A stretch of 64,000 nt of DNA from Comamonadaceae bacterium OS-1 (lineage in GTDB: Bacteria > Pseudomonadota > Gammaproteobacteria > Burkholderiales > Burkholderiaceae_C), in the NCBI GenBank assembly GCA_027923965.1, contig AP026969.1:1612001-1676000 (forward strand), in the 5' to 3' direction. The notes beneath the pieces were generated by a model. It was not told where the DNA came from. It ran no database searches and worked only from the letters and a program-made list of their open reading frames with translations. Position numbers and translations under genes: made by a program. Below are positions 62,931 through 64,000 of this stretch, one piece after another. Within the stretch, counting starts at the first letter, position 1. Each line of letters begins with the position of its first letter.

Positions 62931-63655
62931 AGACCATGCCCCGGGTCCTGATCGTTGAAGACGAGCCTGCCATTGCCGAGCTGATTGCCGTCAATCTGCG
63001 CCACAGCGGCTTCCAGCCAACCTGGGCGATGGACAGCGTCACGGCCCAATGCGAGCTCGATGCCATGCTGCCCGACGTGATTTTGCTGGACTGGATGCTG
63101 CCCGGCGAAAGCGGTTTGTCGCTGGCCAAGAAATGGCGCGCCAATCCGCGTACCAAGAGCGTGCCCATCATCCTGCTGACTGCCCGCAGCGACGAAAACG
63201 ACCGCGTGGCTGGCCTGGATGCCGGGGCCGACGATTACATCTCCAAGCCGTTTTCGACCAAAGAGATGCTGGCCCGTATCCGCGCCGTGTTGCGCCGCCG
63301 TGCACCCGAGCAAGAAAGCGGCACCATCCGCATCGGCGCTTTGGCGCTGGATGCCGCTACCTACCGGGTCACGTACCAGGAGCAGGCGGTGAAGATCGGC
63401 CCCACCGAATTCAAGCTGCTGCAGTACCTGATGAAGAACGCCGAGCGCGTGCACTCGCGCTCGCAACTGCTCGACCGCGTGTGGGGCGACCATGTGTTCA
63501 TCGAAGAGCGCACGGTGGATGTGCACGTCAAACGCTTGCGCGAATCCCTGGGGGCGGGGGGTGCCATGGTGGAAACCGTGCGCGGTGCGGGCTACCGCAT
63601 CACCGCCCAGCCGGTGGCTGCCGCCCCGGCTCCTTCGGCGACTTCCGCTGCCTGA
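62927..63655 (+). CDS. phoB: Phosphate regulon response regulator
   Basis: Response regulator that activates Pho genes. It has 242 residues (or 239 from the ATG at 62936). The phosphorylated residue is Asp55 (ILLDWMLPG), and the acidic pocket is EDE at 11-13. The winged-helix domain ends VHVKRLRESLG...VETVRGAGYRI. It overlaps phoU by 4 bp and is followed by phoR after 42 bp. Confidence 0.97.
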   Translation: MKTMPRVLIVEDEPAIAELIAVNLRHSGFQPTWAMDSVTAQCELDAMLPDVILLDWMLPGESGLSLAKKWRANPRTKSVPIILLTARSDENDRVAGLDAGADDYISKPFSTKEMLARIRAVLRRRAPEQESGTIRIGALALDAATYRVTYQEQAVKIGPTEFKLLQYLMKNAERVHSRSQLLDRVWGDHVFIEERTVDVHVKRLRESLGAGGAMVETVRGAGYRITAQPVAAAPAPSATSAA

Positions 63656-63697
63656 TCTACTGGATGGTGCGCACACCATCCTCATCCAATTTTCCCT

Positions 63698-64000
63698 ATG
63701 TGGTTTCGATTCTTGAGCTTTTTAGGCCTCCAGCTGGGCGCGGGCCTGCTGGGCTGGGAGTGGGCCGCCTACCCTGGCGCGCTGGTCGGTGTGGTCCTGG
63801 CGGGCATTTTCTGGCTGCTGCTGGATGCCGTGCGGGGCCTGCGTGTGATGCGCTGGCTGCGCACTGGCGAGGCCTCGCAGGCCCCGCACATGCAGGGCTG
63901 GTGGGGCGAGCTCACCGACCGTACCCGCCGCTGGCTGCGCCAGACGCAACAAAAGATGCTGGATGCCGAGACCCGGCTGCAGGAGTTTTTGGCCGCCATC
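63698..64000 (+). CDS. phoR: Phosphate sensor histidine kinase, N-terminal part
   Basis: The gene runs off the right edge; 101 residues are visible from the ATG at 63698. They show a membrane-anchored start (LSFLGLQLGAGLLGWEW, then PGALVGVVLAGIFWLLLDAV) and a following cytoplasmic linker rich in Arg, Trp and Gln, as in the PhoR N-terminal DUF3329 region. The kinase domains lie outside the window. Position after phoB supports the call. Confidence 0.85.
   Translation, partial: MWFRFLSFLGLQLGAGLLGWEWAAYPGALVGVVLAGIFWLLLDAVRGLRVMRWLRTGEASQAPHMQGWWGELTDRTRRWLRQTQQKMLDAETRLQEFLAAI

Overview
The window is GC-rich, tightly packed chromosomal DNA from a betaproteobacterium. The gene content points to Burkholderiales, most likely family Comamonadaceae (Rhodoferax-like). 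The evidence is a protocatechuate 4,5-cleavage cluster of the Comamonas pmd type, a Bug-type solute receptor, a cys operon with a DUF934 gene, a 788-residue RpoD, and a short palindromic repeat scattered between genes. I see no tRNA, rRNA, CRISPR array, prophage or insertion sequence. No stretch longer than 300 bases lacks a gene.

Layout. 1-3828: a cut-off DUF3616 gene, a secreted unknown, then mmuM with an amino-acid ABC receptor and permease that have no ATPase here. 3946-11958: a LysR regulator divergent from a ModA-like protein and the protocatechuate meta-cleavage operon (ligJ, ligK, a Bug receptor, ligI, ligA, ligB, ligC; pmdE-F-D-A-B-C in Comamonas naming). 11970-25670: small unknowns, a glutathione S-transferase, a MarR-controlled RND pump, an aldo/keto reductase, a soluble chemoreceptor-like fragment, a DnaQ-like exonuclease, several small proteins, a thioredoxin, and a second ligA-ligB pair with its own LysR regulator. 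25722-37785: housekeeping genes (rpoD, dnaG, mfd, ispD-ispF), an alpha/beta hydrolase and a NarK-like transporter. 37833-48404: an EnvZ/OmpR-like pair, a SIMPL protein, arfB, a LysR regulator, lpxH, two cyclophilins, a TPR protein, cysS, an AlkA-like glycosylase and accA. 48406-55757 (minus strand): sulfate assimilation (TSUP exporter, cysI, DUF934, cysH, cysD, cysN), followed by ferredoxin and a ferredoxin reductase. 55855-64000: an exosortase-associated acyltransferase, ppx, and the Pho regulon (Pho box, pstSCAB, phoU, phoB, start of phoR).

How the genes work together. LigAB opens protocatechuate, LigC oxidises the semialdehyde, LigI opens the pyrone lactone, LigJ hydrates oxalomesaconate, and LigK splits the product to pyruvate and oxaloacetate. 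The tautomerase (LigU/PmdU) and the protocatechuate permease (PmdK) of the Comamonas cluster are not present here. In the cys block, CysDN activates sulfate, a divergent CysH-like protein stands in the reductase position, and CysI reduces sulfite. No CysJ is present, so the neighbouring ferredoxin and its reductase are the likely electron donors. The Pho box lies between ppx and pstS, tying polyphosphate turnover to phosphate uptake.

The most unusual pattern is the palindromic repeat of about 50 bp, with at least 11 clear and 3 weaker copies. Several copies form terminators, and some have become part of coding sequence (a signal peptide, gene N-termini, stop codons).
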